From assembly GCA_037576215.1 (NCBI GenBank), contig JBANDB010000007.1, positions 2,387,001 through 2,451,000 of the forward strand: a DNA stretch of 64,000 nt, read 5' to 3'. Position 1 is the stretch's first letter; each line of letters starts with the position of its first letter. This document shows positions 46,264-57,753 of this stretch, one piece after another. The notes under the pieces were generated by a model. That model was not told the DNA's origin. It was given only the letters and a program-made list of their open reading frames with translations, and ran no database searches. Both the position numbers and the translations under genes were made by a program. The stretch is from Armillaria gallica (Eukaryota > Basidiomycota > Agaricomycetes > Agaricales > Physalacriaceae).

Positions 46264-48422
46264 ATGAGATTTGGGGCCCCTCGTTCCCCGTCGCCCTCTC
46301 CAGTGAAGGGAAGGTGTGTGCATTTTATATATACTACGCAATTGCTCAAGAACAGAACAAGGACGTCTTCCACCTTTGGACTACATCACGTCGTGGACGA
46401 CGTCTATGAAGACGACGACAGTGATGAAATATCATCAGTATCAAATTCTGAAGAAGATTCTGATCCTTCTGCCTCATCCGACAATGAGCTCTCGCCTCAA
46501 TGGCGCCATCGGAGTCAGAAGAAATTTCAACCTCGTGCCCGCCCCACTGCGTGAGTCATGCTGCCTTGTCTTTGTGATGTCTTTTTGTGAAGGAGGGCCG
46601 ATATAGATCATCTTCAATATCCACTCATGCCACTCCAAAGTCACCGTCCAAAGCATTGTCGGAATCAGAACAGCGACAGATGGAAGAAGCCCTGGCATCT
46701 ATACGATTACGAGCTCGACATAATGACCCTTATGAAGACTGGGAAAGAAACGTTCGGCGGGAATCTTTCGTACGTATCCAGGTCTTTCACGAAAAGATCT
46801 AGCTCAACTATAATAGCGAACAGCCCGGAAGAATCACGCCACCTCCCAGTCACTCCTTCATGACGCTCAAGATAATGTTAAGCGACAACAGATGGAGCTG
46901 CTTCAAGCAAAACATGCGGAGGAACAGCGCGCCGTTAACGCGAAACTGTCCGAATGGCGGTCCAGACATCAACAAGCAGAAGCTGTAATGCGTCAACGGT
47001 GGAAAGAACGACAGGATACATTATGGCGACGCATAGATGCTGCAATTGCTCTAGACGCTGGTAAAGTAAAGAAGCAAGTGGAGGAAGAGCAGCGTATACG
47101 TGATGAGGAGCAGAGAAAAGTCAGAGAAGCTGAGCTGAAACGACGGCTGGAAGAGGAGAAGAAACGTGCGGAAGAGGAGAAGAAGCGACAAGAGGAGGAG
47201 ACGGAGAAGAGGAAAAAGGAGGAGCAGGAGCAGAAAGAGAGGGAGGAAACGGAACGAGTAGAGGCTGAGAAGAAGGCTACGCAAGAGAAACTCGAGGCAC
47301 AGAAAGGGACGAGAGAACAATTGGGCATGAGTACTGCAGACCGTGATTGGCGCGAGGCTAGGAAGACTCTGCAGGTGAGACCTCGCCCGATGTTCGCTTT
47401 CCAGCTGACCATCTCATTTTGTTAGGCGCTCAAAACTGATGTGCTTTCTGTCGCTAAGAACAAGCTCGGGAACTCAGCGGAGATGAAATCGACTTGGGGT
47501 ACCTTCCGTCGTCAAATTACCCCCAAGATGGGTCAATTAACGCATGATGAGGCTACCATTAATCGCATTGTAGGTTTTCGCTAGGTATGCCGTGCTCCGA
47601 ATTTGCTAAGGAGATGCCATAGTCAACACAGCTCGTCCAAATTCTGTTACCTCCACAAGGACATCATCCTGTCATCTACGCCGCTCTTTTATCCACCCTT
47701 GCTAAGGCCATCATTCTTCAAGCTGAAACCGAAGTCACAGCCGAGAAGAAATCTGCCTACCCACTGTCCAAAGTCGCGTTTAACCTCCTTGAGACACTCG
47801 AAGGCTTCGGTCAGGTCTTCTGGGCGCGGATTGTTGCTCGGACTGGGGGATGGGCTGTACCTACTCTTATCGGTGACCGCGATTGGGATGGGAAACCGTG
47901 GGGTAACGTTGTCGAGAAGAAGAAAGCGATGGGGTATCGGCAGCAGACGGCTGACAACGGTGATATGTTGTGGGAGAATGAGGAGATGTATATCTCGCGG
48001 CTCAACGGGGTTATGAGAGTATACTTTGGTGTACTGGCGATTCAGCCACAAAAAGGCCCATTGAATGGGTCGATGTGGCGGACGCCAATGTTTTGGGCGT
48101 GGATCGCTAGGCTCCTTGGCTCTGACGGAGGAGGGAGGGCTATGCTGGAACGAGCAGTTGGCGCGGAACTTTTGGCTAGTACGTATCTCGGTGTTCCCAC
48201 TTTGATTTCTGATTAAACACATTGATATCAGCGGGCCTGTCTGTTCTCGGGTCCGATGCGAAGGATATGTGGGGTCAGCAGTTTGTGAAGGTGCTGGCGC
48301 TTATTCATGAGGGCATTACTACAGGGATGGGTGATGGCAAGAAGATTGGGGGTAGCACCACGGAAGGCTCTGCGGCAAGGGTGAGAGTACTGCTAGAAGT
48401 CGAACGAATAATGGGATCATAG
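46264..48422 (+). CDS. GLE1: mRNA export factor GLE1 (618 aa, 7 exons)
   Basis: Nuclear-pore-associated activator of the DEAD-box helicase Dbp5 in mRNA export. Exons: 46264-46313, 46356-46550, 46607-46769, 46817-47374, 47426-47569, 47623-48178, 48232-48422. The start MRFGAPRSPSPSP is typical of agaricomycete GLE1. An acidic Ser-rich segment follows (VYEDDDSDEISSVSNSEEDS). A long charged coiled coil (about residues 150-300, with many EEK and RLEEEKKR heptads) precedes the globular GLE1 domain: STWGTFRRQITPKMGQLT, LPPQGHHPVIYAALLSTLAK, YPLSKVAFNLLETLEGFGQV, TLIGDRDWDGKPWGN and MWRTPMFWAWIARLLG. The end (VRVLLEVERIMGS) also fits. The gene is complete and all intron phases agree. Confidence 0.93.
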
Positions 48423-49403
48423 GGACGAGCGAGACTCTATCCCAGGAATCTTCCATTGAGCCTGTCTGATCTTTTTCATGGTGCTGTTGAACATATTTAG
48501 GGCTCGTGCACGACGGCGATCAATATATACATTCTATGTTAAAGGCACCCTGCAAAGTTAGATGTGATTTAAAATATCAATTGGAGCTTACTGGGCTACA
48601 GTGACGAAGAGCGCCTATCGTCTCAAGAATGGTTCTCTGAAGCTATGCCGGAATGTATGGGCTGGGATCCACCATCATTGCCCTAGGAAATGGAAGAGAT
48701 GGTACGGCGAATATAGCAGCTAGAATGACAGACAGCTTGACGGAAGTTTGGTTCCTTGGCCCAGCCTCCAAGGGCGTTCCGCGGCTGAGTGCTTGTGATT
48801 CTGAATTCAGTATCGGTTGTGCCATGAGTGAAGACGGGCCTTGTGTGAATGGCACCGCAGCGGCAGATACAGTCTCTGAGGGAACCGTAGGTAATAGATA
48901 ATATTACATAGTGTATTCTTGATTGAGTATAGAAGCACCCCATACAGTTCCGTTGAGGGAATACTCGAGGCCTCACGAAAGCACGGAAACCGTCAGTAAA
49001 GTTAGGAAGCTCATTTCCTTACACGAGTTTACCTCGCACAGAGACTCCCAGGCTTCAAGGCATGCGGTGGTGAAACTTCGCGTAATCCTCGTTCCCGATA
49101 AACGTACACTTCAGATCAGATAACGGCGCTACGAGTTTCCCCCATATTGACGAAGGCAATCGATATCAACGTATACTGATTTCAAGAGGAAGCCGGAGCA
49201 TCTGAGGGCAGCTATAAACCTCTATAAACACTTTGGGGGATAACAATTCTATAGAACGATACAAGATGCAAAATTGATCGGTAGATAAATAGCGAGGGAG
49301 ATGAATAAAAGTAGTAATAAGGAAAGGAAAGACGATGCAGGACCTGCCTACGGGGAATTATACTAAAGAATTGTCCGGACCACAAACTATCAGCCCGGCA
49401 GAA
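48423..49403. other. Intergenic region, no supported gene
   Basis: Small minus-strand frames at 48643-48976 include a hydrophobic stretch but no family resemblance. Convergent region between GLE1 and the next minus-strand gene. Confidence 0.4.
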
Positions 49404-50534
49404 TTACTTTGATGGGTCAAACTCCATGTCGATATCCATTGGTTCTTCCTCGATCATATCCAACTTGACGGGGTTGGTCCGCGACCCAAGGGGCGCCGAC
49501 GGACCAGGCACAAATTGGGGCGTGTTTGGACGCGTCGGAACAGGCGTCAAGTCTCTCCATTCAAGCGCGTCAGGATGCATCGACGGTCCCGCCACTGGAC
49601 CATCCTCGGATTGTGGCGTGTTCTGACGCGTAGGGACAAGTGTTGGTATTTTCCAGTCAGGGAGCATCAACGGGCCCGCCATCGGACCAGGTGCAGGCAC
49701 AGGCGTGTTCTCCCTTGTCGGCGGTCCGGCGGTCAAATCGGGCGTGTTTTGACGACTGCTGGCGGGCGTACGCGGAAAGTGAGGACCCAGACCCATACCC
49801 AACTGCATCGCTATCACGGACTGACTACGCGCCCTAACGCGCCTACGGTGCTTGGGCTTCATCGGAACGCGCGAGTTCTTCATCTTCCCCTTGTCGATAT
49901 TCTGGCCCAGATCGTTCCTGCTCAAACGTCGGTTGTACGAGTCGAGAGTCCAAGCCTCCGCGAATAATCGGGCATCCTTTTGCATAGCCTCGGCCCCTTC
50001 CAAGTTGTTCTGGAGGACTCGATCGGAGTTGCGTTGCGTGGGCGCGGCGGGAGGGGTGATCTGCGCAACGGTGGCATTATCAGGTACTGCATTGCCTGCC
50101 GGGATAGTCGCTGGCTCGTCGGCCTGTACAAGCCCCAGAGACGTAGTCGAAGGCATACCAGCAGAGAATAAACTCGTTCGGGATGCGGTCGGTGCAATGG
50201 TGGCATTATCGGGTGCTGCATTGTCCACGGCGGTTGCTTGCTCGCTGGCCGGTACCTGTCCCAGAGACGTAGTCGAAGGCACACCACCAGAGAATAATCC
50301 CGTTCTGGATGCGACCGAGGAGAAAGGGAAATCCAGATAGTCGTCATCGTCCGGGGCCGCTTTGATAGGCTTCCTGGGTTTCTTGCCCTTGCCCTTTCTC
50401 TTTTTTCGTACGTTGAACATTTTGCGCGGTGACGTTTCATAATGCTGGAAAGGGACGTGTGGAGGAAGGCGCGCTGAGTGACGAGTGCCCATCATCGCCC
50501 CAGCGAACATACGCGCGGCAATCGCTGCGGCCAT
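49404..50534 (-). CDS. Hypothetical low-complexity protein with internal repeats (376 aa, single exon)
   Basis: An uninterrupted 1.1-kb frame, unusual here because most genes have introns. It starts MAAAIAARMFAGAMMG, has a strong basic cluster (KKRKGKGKKPRKP, residues about 44-56) that could be a nuclear signal, then two copies of a ~40-residue unit (SRTGLFSGGVPSTTSLG... and SRTSLFSAGMPSTTSLG..., about 76-160). A second repeat type appears in the C-terminal third: four R-x-N-TP motifs (SRQNTP, TRENTP, TRQNTP, TRPNTP) spaced 15-30 residues apart, possible proline-directed phosphorylation sites. The tail is acidic (MIEEEPMDIDMEFDPSK). No domain recognised. Disordered; nuclear location is a guess. 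Confidence 0.6.
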   Translation of the reverse strand: MAAAIAARMFAGAMMGTRHSARLPPHVPFQHYETSPRKMFNVRKKRKGKGKKPRKPIKAAPDDDDYLDFPFSSVASRTGLFSGGVPSTTSLGQVPASEQATAVDNAAPDNATIAPTASRTSLFSAGMPSTTSLGLVQADEPATIPAGNAVPDNATVAQITPPAAPTQRNSDRVLQNNLEGAEAMQKDARLFAEAWTLDSYNRRLSRNDLGQNIDKGKMKNSRVPMKPKHRRRVRARSQSVIAMQLGMGLGPHFPRTPASSRQNTPDLTAGPPTRENTPVPAPGPMAGPLMLPDWKIPTLVPTRQNTPQSEDGPVAGPSMHPDALEWRDLTPVPTRPNTPQFVPGPSAPLGSRTNPVKLDMIEEEPMDIDMEFDPSK

Positions 50535-50638
50535 GGCGGATGAGAGGGAGAGCCTGGGAGGAAAAAAGAGTGGTTAGCACGCACAAGAGAGAGAGGAAAC
50601 TTTTTTGAATGTTACGTTCCTATCTCATTCTGGCGAGG

Positions 50639-50646
50639 TTTATATA
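50639..50646 (-). promoter_or_regulatory. TATA box of the low-complexity protein gene
   Basis: TATATAAA on the minus strand, about 105 bp upstream of the ATG at 50534, which supports that start. Confidence 0.45.
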
Positions 50647-52200
50647 TGCTCACAGCTTGTTATAGGGTTTTTGGCAACTTTGCAGACCCTTTTGCGCCTC
50701 TATTGTTCGAAATAGCGAGTGGCACTGGTGAAATGAAATAGAATTAAGCGATTTAAGACAAGACAAGTTCTCGGTACCGGATTCGTGGTACAATCGGCCT
50801 TGTGCATGATGACGTTACGTCGACCATGACAAAAAAAGTATAGTTAATGAAAAGACAAAGGGCCGTGGCAAGAGGGGCCATTGTTAACGCCTTCGGGAAA
50901 TGTATGCCGCTGAAGCAATCTCGTGGCCGCGTTTCAACGAGTGGCAGATGTTCGAAGAGGATTTTCAGCTAGTAACTCTTGACTGAGCTAAGGGATTATT
51001 ACTGCGCCAATAAAGCTGAATTGAGTGAGCTCACTGCCGCAACATATCTCAAAAATTGTCTCAAAGAACATAAGTAACCCAGTCACGCACGTGCACGGGG
51101 AATGGCGGACATGAATGAAGCCTCCTTCCAATCTTTCGAAATCTTAGAAGTCGGTCGATACGTCGCCAGCACATGAAAAAGCGGCGAAACGATACATTAC
51201 CAGATGTTGGCAATTGATGGGCTGCAGAAGATGCCGCCTTCCCTGGGCCGAGCGTAGTGTTTTGAATTCGAGACGGATTGATACAGAGGGTAGGAAGTTA
51301 AGACAAACAATAGGGAGAATGACGGAGATCAAGAGACCGACGATCCTGCACGGTGGGTGGCCGTGGCCAATGTCGGCGATATAACTTCAGAGACGGCAAG
51401 ATCATAAATATATGCCTTGTCGCATAGCCAGGGTCCTGCTCACGGACTTGAGACCAACGCTGTTGCATAATCCTCCGATGACTGAGTTACAGGGAAAGCA
51501 AGAGGTACTATAATCTACGCTCGTCGTGAACGACGTGTGACGAGAAAACGGGACGGCGACGTACCAAATTCAAAGTTCTTCTGCGCCCGGACCATCTCCA
51601 CTGCTCTCTCTCGGTCGCGAAGTACTTCCTCCCTGTTCCATGAAAAAATTCGTGACAGTGGCGGAGTGGCTATTGAATACGCTTGAGGGGAGAAAATCGA
51701 CAAAGTCGTCCCTGAAGTCCAGACGCTAAAAAGATTTTCGATGTGCTATTCGCAACATTGATATCCTCTGATCCTACGAGAAGAACTCCAAATGACGAGA
51801 AGCGCTACTTCCAGACTCCAGGGCAGTTTTTGACATCTTCCGGAAATTTTACTGGTAGTCAAGGTAGTTACTGGATTCACCAGGCCATGGGTGGCGGTCA
51901 CTGACAGCGTGAGCAATTGGTGAGCATCTCTCAGCCACTGGCGAAGAGACAAGGGAAACGGCTGCGGGTGCCAGTGGGAGCGACTCGGATGGTAAAATTA
52001 CAAACGACATGAGTCCCACGGTCGAAACGCCGGCCCGGAAAGTGGGACCCACAAGCACCCACTGCCATAGAATGCAAAGCATACAGTCGTCGGACGCGTT
52101 ACTGCAACACCTCCCATATTATCACAGAAGGACGTCGAGTCCTCAACCGTTCGAGGCAGACACGTATATTATGAAATAGTAGGACATGTAGAAAGCTTCT
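50647..52200. other. Stretch without a firmly recognised gene
   Basis: Minus-strand frames at 51849-52082 (MLCILWQWVLVGPTFRAGVS) and 51515-51703 (ERAVEMVRAQKNFEFG next to a GTACGT donor) could be exons of a small gene, but I could not build a consistent model or recognise a family. Confidence 0.3.
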
Positions 52201-52340
52201 TCGCCTTCGAGGCCGTCTATGCAGTTGCTATGGTCTATGGTCATGCATCCGGAAAACGGACAGCGTGCATAACGTTGCCCGTACCCCCTCTCGAAACATA
52301 CAAAAGGATCGACCACTCTGCAAGGATCCACAGCACCAAC

Positions 52341-52598
52341 ATGTCTGCCCCCGAAACCGCTACCAAATTCTCTTCTGCTGAAACCTCTTCCGTCACTGGC
52401 GGACAACTCGTCGGACGCTCCAACAAGGGCGCCGTCGCACCCAAGGAGGCCTTGAAGCTCCGTTTGGACCTCAACCTCGAGGTGGAGATCGCCATCCAGG
52501 CCAAGGTTAACGGCGACATCACCCTCTCCCTTCTGTAAGTCAAAGGTTCACGGCTCGAAACGCAATTACAAGCTGATTGCACCATTGGCAGCGAGTGA
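52341..52598 (+). CDS. Small conserved protein, copy B (65 aa)
   Basis: Inverted paralogue of the gene at 16.4 kb. Exon 1 (52341-52534) differs from it by a few residues only (ETSSVTGG versus GTSSVAGG near residue 13). A 57-nt intron (52535-52591, GTAAGT...GGCAG) joins the codons for Glu and a TGA stop. As in copy A, the donor overlaps an apparent in-frame TAA. Upstream ~140 bp, including a TATA-like ACATACAAAAGGATCG, is also shared, while sequence downstream of the donor is not. Preservation of the frame with silent changes indicates that both copies are under selection or the duplication is recent. Function unknown. Confidence 0.75.
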
Positions 52599-55500
52599 TG
52601 TCTCTCTGAGCCAACAGAGGTAGACGGGGATGTGGGTGCATTGGTATTCGTGAGTTCCCGCTTATCTTCAATTCAGACATGTTGAAGTTAATTTCGGCGC
52701 CCGTAGGATGAAGTATCGGTTATTTGGGGATGATGTTCTTACCGAATCTGTAGTACCTCTATTACCATCTTCTCGCGACATTATATGACACATTTCCACG
52801 TCTATTATCAGTGTCAGTTAGAAGTTCAAAACGCAAGATAAGTGATGAACAGGCCGTTATGCAGATGGCTCTGAGAACAGCCGACTGAATAGTGCTCGAA
52901 AGTAGTCGTATGCATTGATCAATGATTCCTGTAAACAAGGCTTGTCAGACAACTGCACTGGTATCAGTACTTTCAGAGGTATTGTGCAGTAGCATTATTC
53001 GTGGCAGAATTTAGTGCATATGCCTGGTCGAAGTAATGAGGGCAGTCGGACTCGGCGACGAAGGTCAATATATAAACCATTTTTCGGCACGGAGAGAAAG
53101 TTGGGAGAGTACGAAGGTTCAAAGGCATTTGAAGCGCAAGGCACGACACTGAAACATTATTTTGTACCCTCGTGTCGATCATTGTACGTCGCCATAGTCC
53201 GCGAAAGGAGAGCGGGACTCAGAATTTTCAAAGAGGGTGGACTTATGAATTTCATCGTCAACTCACTGAAACGGAGAACGAGTACAGGCAAGTTTCAGTC
53301 CCTGAAATTGTTAAGCGTAGGCAGAGGCAATGGCGCATCACCAGGAAGTCGCCGGACACTAACGACGCTGATAGTACTACGGCGCGATGGGGTCTTTGAC
53401 TCCGCACAGCTGCAGGGCCAGAAAAGGAGGTCTCATGAGGTTCTCAGGGCTATCGTCATCACGTTCGCACAAGATTGTCTCGAGTCGTGGTATCGTACGG
53501 CGAGGGGGTCATCAAATCTTGTTTCATGTCGTATTCGACCAGCAGGACATCATACGTCGCAACTGAACGGCACTTGGTACGATGTAGGTGTTGGAAAAGG
53601 CGGTCGACTGCTGGGATGTTTAGCTTACATCCAGTCATAGACGTCTCTAGCTCTGGAAATAACGATGTCCTTCGGGCGAAACGGCATACAGATCAAGATC
53701 AAGTGTCCATCTGGGTGTCGAGGTTGTCCCACGGTCTTTCTTCTTCACCTTGTACGTCTTGGTCTTTTCGTAGATATTTCCCGCAAAGATCTTGAGATAA
53801 TACGATCGTGTACCCCATTCTGAGGGTAGATTGAATAGTTCGATAGCTAGGTCGTAGTTGCGCTTAGCAAAAGGACCAATGTGAAAGTAGAAAGGACTAT
53901 ACCTTTGATCCGACGAAAATGATAGCTGCCATTGCATGAGCACAAGCGATCTAGAAACTGTAATAAGGGGGCTCACCGGTTGTACATATTAATGCTCGGC
54001 AATGGAGGCGTTATACATATTATATCATGCGGTAAACGCGTGTCTTACAGCATCATGGCTTCGACTTTGATGACAGGAGTGTATGCACTGCCGAGAAAAA
54101 GAAAACCACATAATCATGACTCGATGCCAGCTACCCTCGGTGGTCTGCTGTTAAGGGCAGTGTCTTTCTATTCTTCCGCGAGCAGTATACACTGCAATTC
54201 GGTGGTTTTACGCGAAGACAAGCGCAAGTCTATGGAATTGTGACTGATGATTAGCGCTAATACAGATATCAACTAAGATTACACACTCGGTACCCATTCG
54301 AAGAGGTCACGAGCAAGGTCAAGTTGGGGAGGTGCCGAGGGGCTCCATGTATAGGCGGCGAGGAAGAATCTGCGAGAGCATTATTCATTGGCTCCGGGCG
54401 CCAATCCATGGGTAGCTATCGGGGGATGGCTGACAAAATGGGAATTCTCTCCCATATTTCATCTAGCTTAATCCTTCGAATAGCTCATCAAAAGAGCTTG
54501 TTGTCGCTTAAGATGAAACAGACGCCGATCAAGGGATTCGGTTTTTTGGTGTAAACGGAACAAATACAAGAAACGAAGACGTTTGATGTTTGATTACTAC
54601 ACGGACAAAGTGTTATGAAGTTTCATGCTGCCGTGCGTGGAAGAAGTTGATCATCTCTGCAAAATGAGATTTCAGTTCCGTCTCGCGTATTTCGAGGTCA
54701 GAGTGATACATACCTCATAAGAGAAGAGAAAGATATTGTCATCATCTTGAATATGGCACTGAGATATTTCGGGATTTTGAATGATCAGGTATTAGGTGTC
54801 AAACATGGTCGAAGTGAATTATACTTACCTTCGCCGTATCACTTTCCCGCGCAGCTGCAGAATTTTCTCCTTCACTTTAATCAACGAGTTTTACAGAAAA
54901 AAGTTGGACGCGGTCGAAGCAAAGATTGGAGTGGAAGGCGCGCAACGCATGATACTGTCAGTCTCAACGACCCTGTGATGAAGACAGTCTTAGCAGTCGA
55001 TAGTTGTATCCCGCCACCGGTCTGACAATGAAGAGCGGAACGTAGGTTTGTCGAAAAGATCTTGAACTTCTTTCGGAGTCGTCAACACGAACATGGCAAG
55101 CGACATGCTCGCTGAAATGGAGTGCAAGCAACGATGAGCTTGGGTTCCCGCAGTTGCCAAGATTCCAAATAACGCATAGGCAGGCGCGTCACCATCAAGT
55201 TCCTGCCAGTGAACATCAACGACGACTGAACAGCAATGAGGACAGGTGGTATGGCGGGATGAGGGTATCGTCTCTACAGGAACAGCTACAAAGACATCAA
55301 GAATACAGAATAGTTACCAAAATGACGGCGTTCGTACGAGATTAGCCCGAGCCTCGTACGATGCAGAACGGAAAGAAGGTGGCTCAAGCTCGAACAATTT
55401 GAACGCGTCGGATTTTCTTCTGCGGGTCTTTGGACAGTATGGAACGGCGTTCATGAATTTTAGTGGTAGTACAGCAGGGGTTGATTGTGCTGGCTCGCCG

Positions 55501-56655
55501 TAGGAGCCTGAGGAAATCGGATGCCAGTGAAACGTTGATCAAGGTCAGTGACAAGGAGGTCCGGGTTTATCCGGTCCGCATGCCCGACTCGCCTCTCCAT
55601 GAACCACCAACTTGTCTGTGCGTGTTTTCTGATTCTCAGAGGTCCGACCGTTCATTTTCAATTCCAGTACCTATATATCTGTAGCAAACCCATTTACCTT
55701 CCATCGAAGCGTTCTGTACAACCGGACGTCATGCCACTGGTGCCGCGTCCATCACAGAATCTATGTACTCCTTTTCGAGCTTCAGTTTCCCTCTCTAAGC
55801 TTCAAGTGCAGTTGCATTTTCACAATCATCCTGGATATGCATTGGCTGATTCGACTCTCTGTGGTGCACCGCCGCAACTGGGTTTACACAAACGGGGCAA
55901 CTCTTGGCGAATGATGGAACTCATTGCAGGTGCCTTCTTAGGTATCTGATAGCGTACCGGGGAAGCGTCTATGCAGCGTTGCTGGGTTTGATCACCAAGT
56001 CAGATTAATCGTGAGATATAGCAACAGAGCACATGTTGTATGATTTTTGGCTCGGAGATAGGATATTAGCCACTGCATGCATGAGCCTGTGCCGTTCGTG
56101 TCGCTCTATTATGAGCAATTGGAGTCGTACGGTACATCCTGGCCCTTCCTAACCTGTTGAGCTATTACCGGCTATTGATCTTTGGATTGCAATGAAGGCG
56201 CGACGAGCTGATACGCCAGTCAGTTCGATTCCTAACGTAAGAGTAACAAGGCATCAGTCGTGGTACGCCCATTTTGGGGGATCTATGCTTGAAATTAATG
56301 CAGCGGTTACCTCTTCAGTGACGGAAGCGGTGAAGGACAAGTCGTATTTGGTAATGTCTTCGAGCGTGATTTATGCACCAGCGTCATGAAGCAAAATATT
56401 AGTTGTACATTGATACATGGATACGAACACAATATTAATGGGAAGTCGCTCTGAGCGCTGGCCTCACATCTTCGACAAACAACCATGACAGATGACGGAG
56501 AGATCGCTTCCTTGAAGGATAACATAGTATTCAAATTTTTCGTCAAAAACGACATGATATAGATGCCGAATATCTAGTAGCAAAAAAACTTGTAAGCTCC
56601 TTTTCAAACGAGAATCAACGAACTACCGTACCTGGATGAGAGTGTACCGGTTGCG
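52599..56655. other. Four-kilobase stretch without a clear complete gene
   Basis: Apart from the C2-like fragment noted separately, I recognise nothing. Frames at 53014-53640 (+, 208 codons), 54747-55025 (+) and 55154-55949 (+) look like decayed or random coding and have no intron-supported continuation. Confidence 0.35.
53647..53976 (-). pseudogene. Fragment resembling a C2-type beta-sandwich
   Basis: A 109-codon minus-strand frame contains GTRSYYLKIFAGNIYEKTKT followed by YKVKKKDRG and STPRWTLDLDL. The pattern 'surface loop, KT, basic, TP-x-W' resembles the middle strands of C2 domains, such as those at the N-termini of some basidiomycete NACHT proteins. No start or continuation could be established on either side, so this may be a remnant or part of an unrecognised spliced gene. 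Low confidence. Confidence 0.25.
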
Positions 56656-57323
56656 TCACCCGATAGTCCACAAAGATATACTGGTTCGTATCTCCTTCCT
56701 CAAGCCATTGTGAGTAGTTTTCGAGTCGCGGATTATGACCGCCGTCCAAACGATTCCCGTCCTTTGTAACCTCAATGCCCCCTTCTCATGCGCCAAGAGA
56801 AAATCAATCCGGCCTCGAATATCACGATTTGGATTGGTTGCAAAATCCGGAGACAAAACCACAGCATTATCAGTCAAAGCTGACGCAGCTCTGTAAAACT
56901 CCATATGATAACGACTTTCAAGCGAGGTACCGAAGCGGACTGGCGGGCGCGAAGTAAGGATGGACGGAAGCGCGTTGTGACTTGACACACAAGGTCGAGA
57001 GGAGTCTCGAAAGATAATTCGTGTATACCTATGAGGGAAACCAGTCGACGGTGTGGCAGGGGATATACGTGCACGACACGCCTGCCATTAGAGGATCCCG
57101 GAACCTGGGATGCTGCCTCTGTATTGACGTATGAGTATAGACCGTCATCGACCTTTATAACCAAAGGACAATCAGGTAATTGGATAGTCTTGATAATCGT
57201 TGTTTGCAAGTCTGCAATGGTAGCGTCCGGGGGCACCGCAATTACGGCCGAGCATCCAGGAGGTAGATACCGGTTGAAAATATCCTCTAATTTGACTACA
57301 AAGATGACTGCTGGCATGGCCAT
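56656..57323 (-). pseudogene. Deleted and frameshifted Crinkler-like paralogue
   Basis: Inverted, degenerate relative of the intact gene at 61.9-63.9 kb. The N-terminal ubiquitin-like part is recognisable (VIAVPPDATIADLQTTIIKT, then VVHVYPLPHR), but it runs almost directly into the C-terminal nuclease-like part (LDLVCQVTTRFRPSLL; RYHMEFYRAASALTDNAVVL). The whole P-loop ATPase middle, about 400 codons, is missing. Within the nuclease part the frame changes at least twice, near 56960 and near 56790, the second just at the motif that carries the catalytic-type Glu in the intact copy. About 110 bp of upstream sequence (around 57340-57510) also matches that of the intact gene. No longer able to encode the full effector. 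Confidence 0.8.
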
Positions 57324-57753
57324 TCTGGTACAGTGAGTCGGACGACGGAGAGAGGCCGAAAAAAAGATTCGCGACGGGAGTACTAGCTTGTTTGAAAAAT
57401 CAGTAATGTCCTTCTGCATCATCAAGGTTGTAGATCACTTTTCTGGGTCTGAGAATCAAGCTCAAGGTGAGAGACAAAGACGGGGGTCTGAGACTGCAGT
57501 GCTTATGACGAGCTAAGTATGCCTGACCCCTTCATTTTTTCTTCTTTTCGTGCCGCAGCTCATAAAGGAATTACTATGACGTTCAGTGAACTAGCCACAT
57601 TCAGCAGAGAACGGCTGGGATGAGGTTTCAATTTCAGCACCGATGAAGGAGGACGGCGAGAACCAGCACTGTTCCCACGGTCGACATTTCAGACTTTCGG
57701 ACTTCGGAACGTACACTGGTATCCGACCCAGTATCCCACCTTCATCATATCTC
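57324..57753. other. Region between pseudogene and unknown gene
   Basis: Holds the shared Crinkler-type upstream sequence (to about 57510) and the putative promoter of the gene starting at 57754. An in-frame Met at 57643 could extend that gene by 37 codons. Confidence 0.45.

Noticed and set aside
47051..47412. Ser/Leu-rich frames on the minus strand
   Set aside because: These are shadows of the GLE1 coiled coil on the plus strand.
53014..53640. 208-codon open frame on the plus strand
   Set aside because: Composition is biased to Arg and Ser without any motif, no splicing continuation exists, and it overlaps a region that looks decayed.
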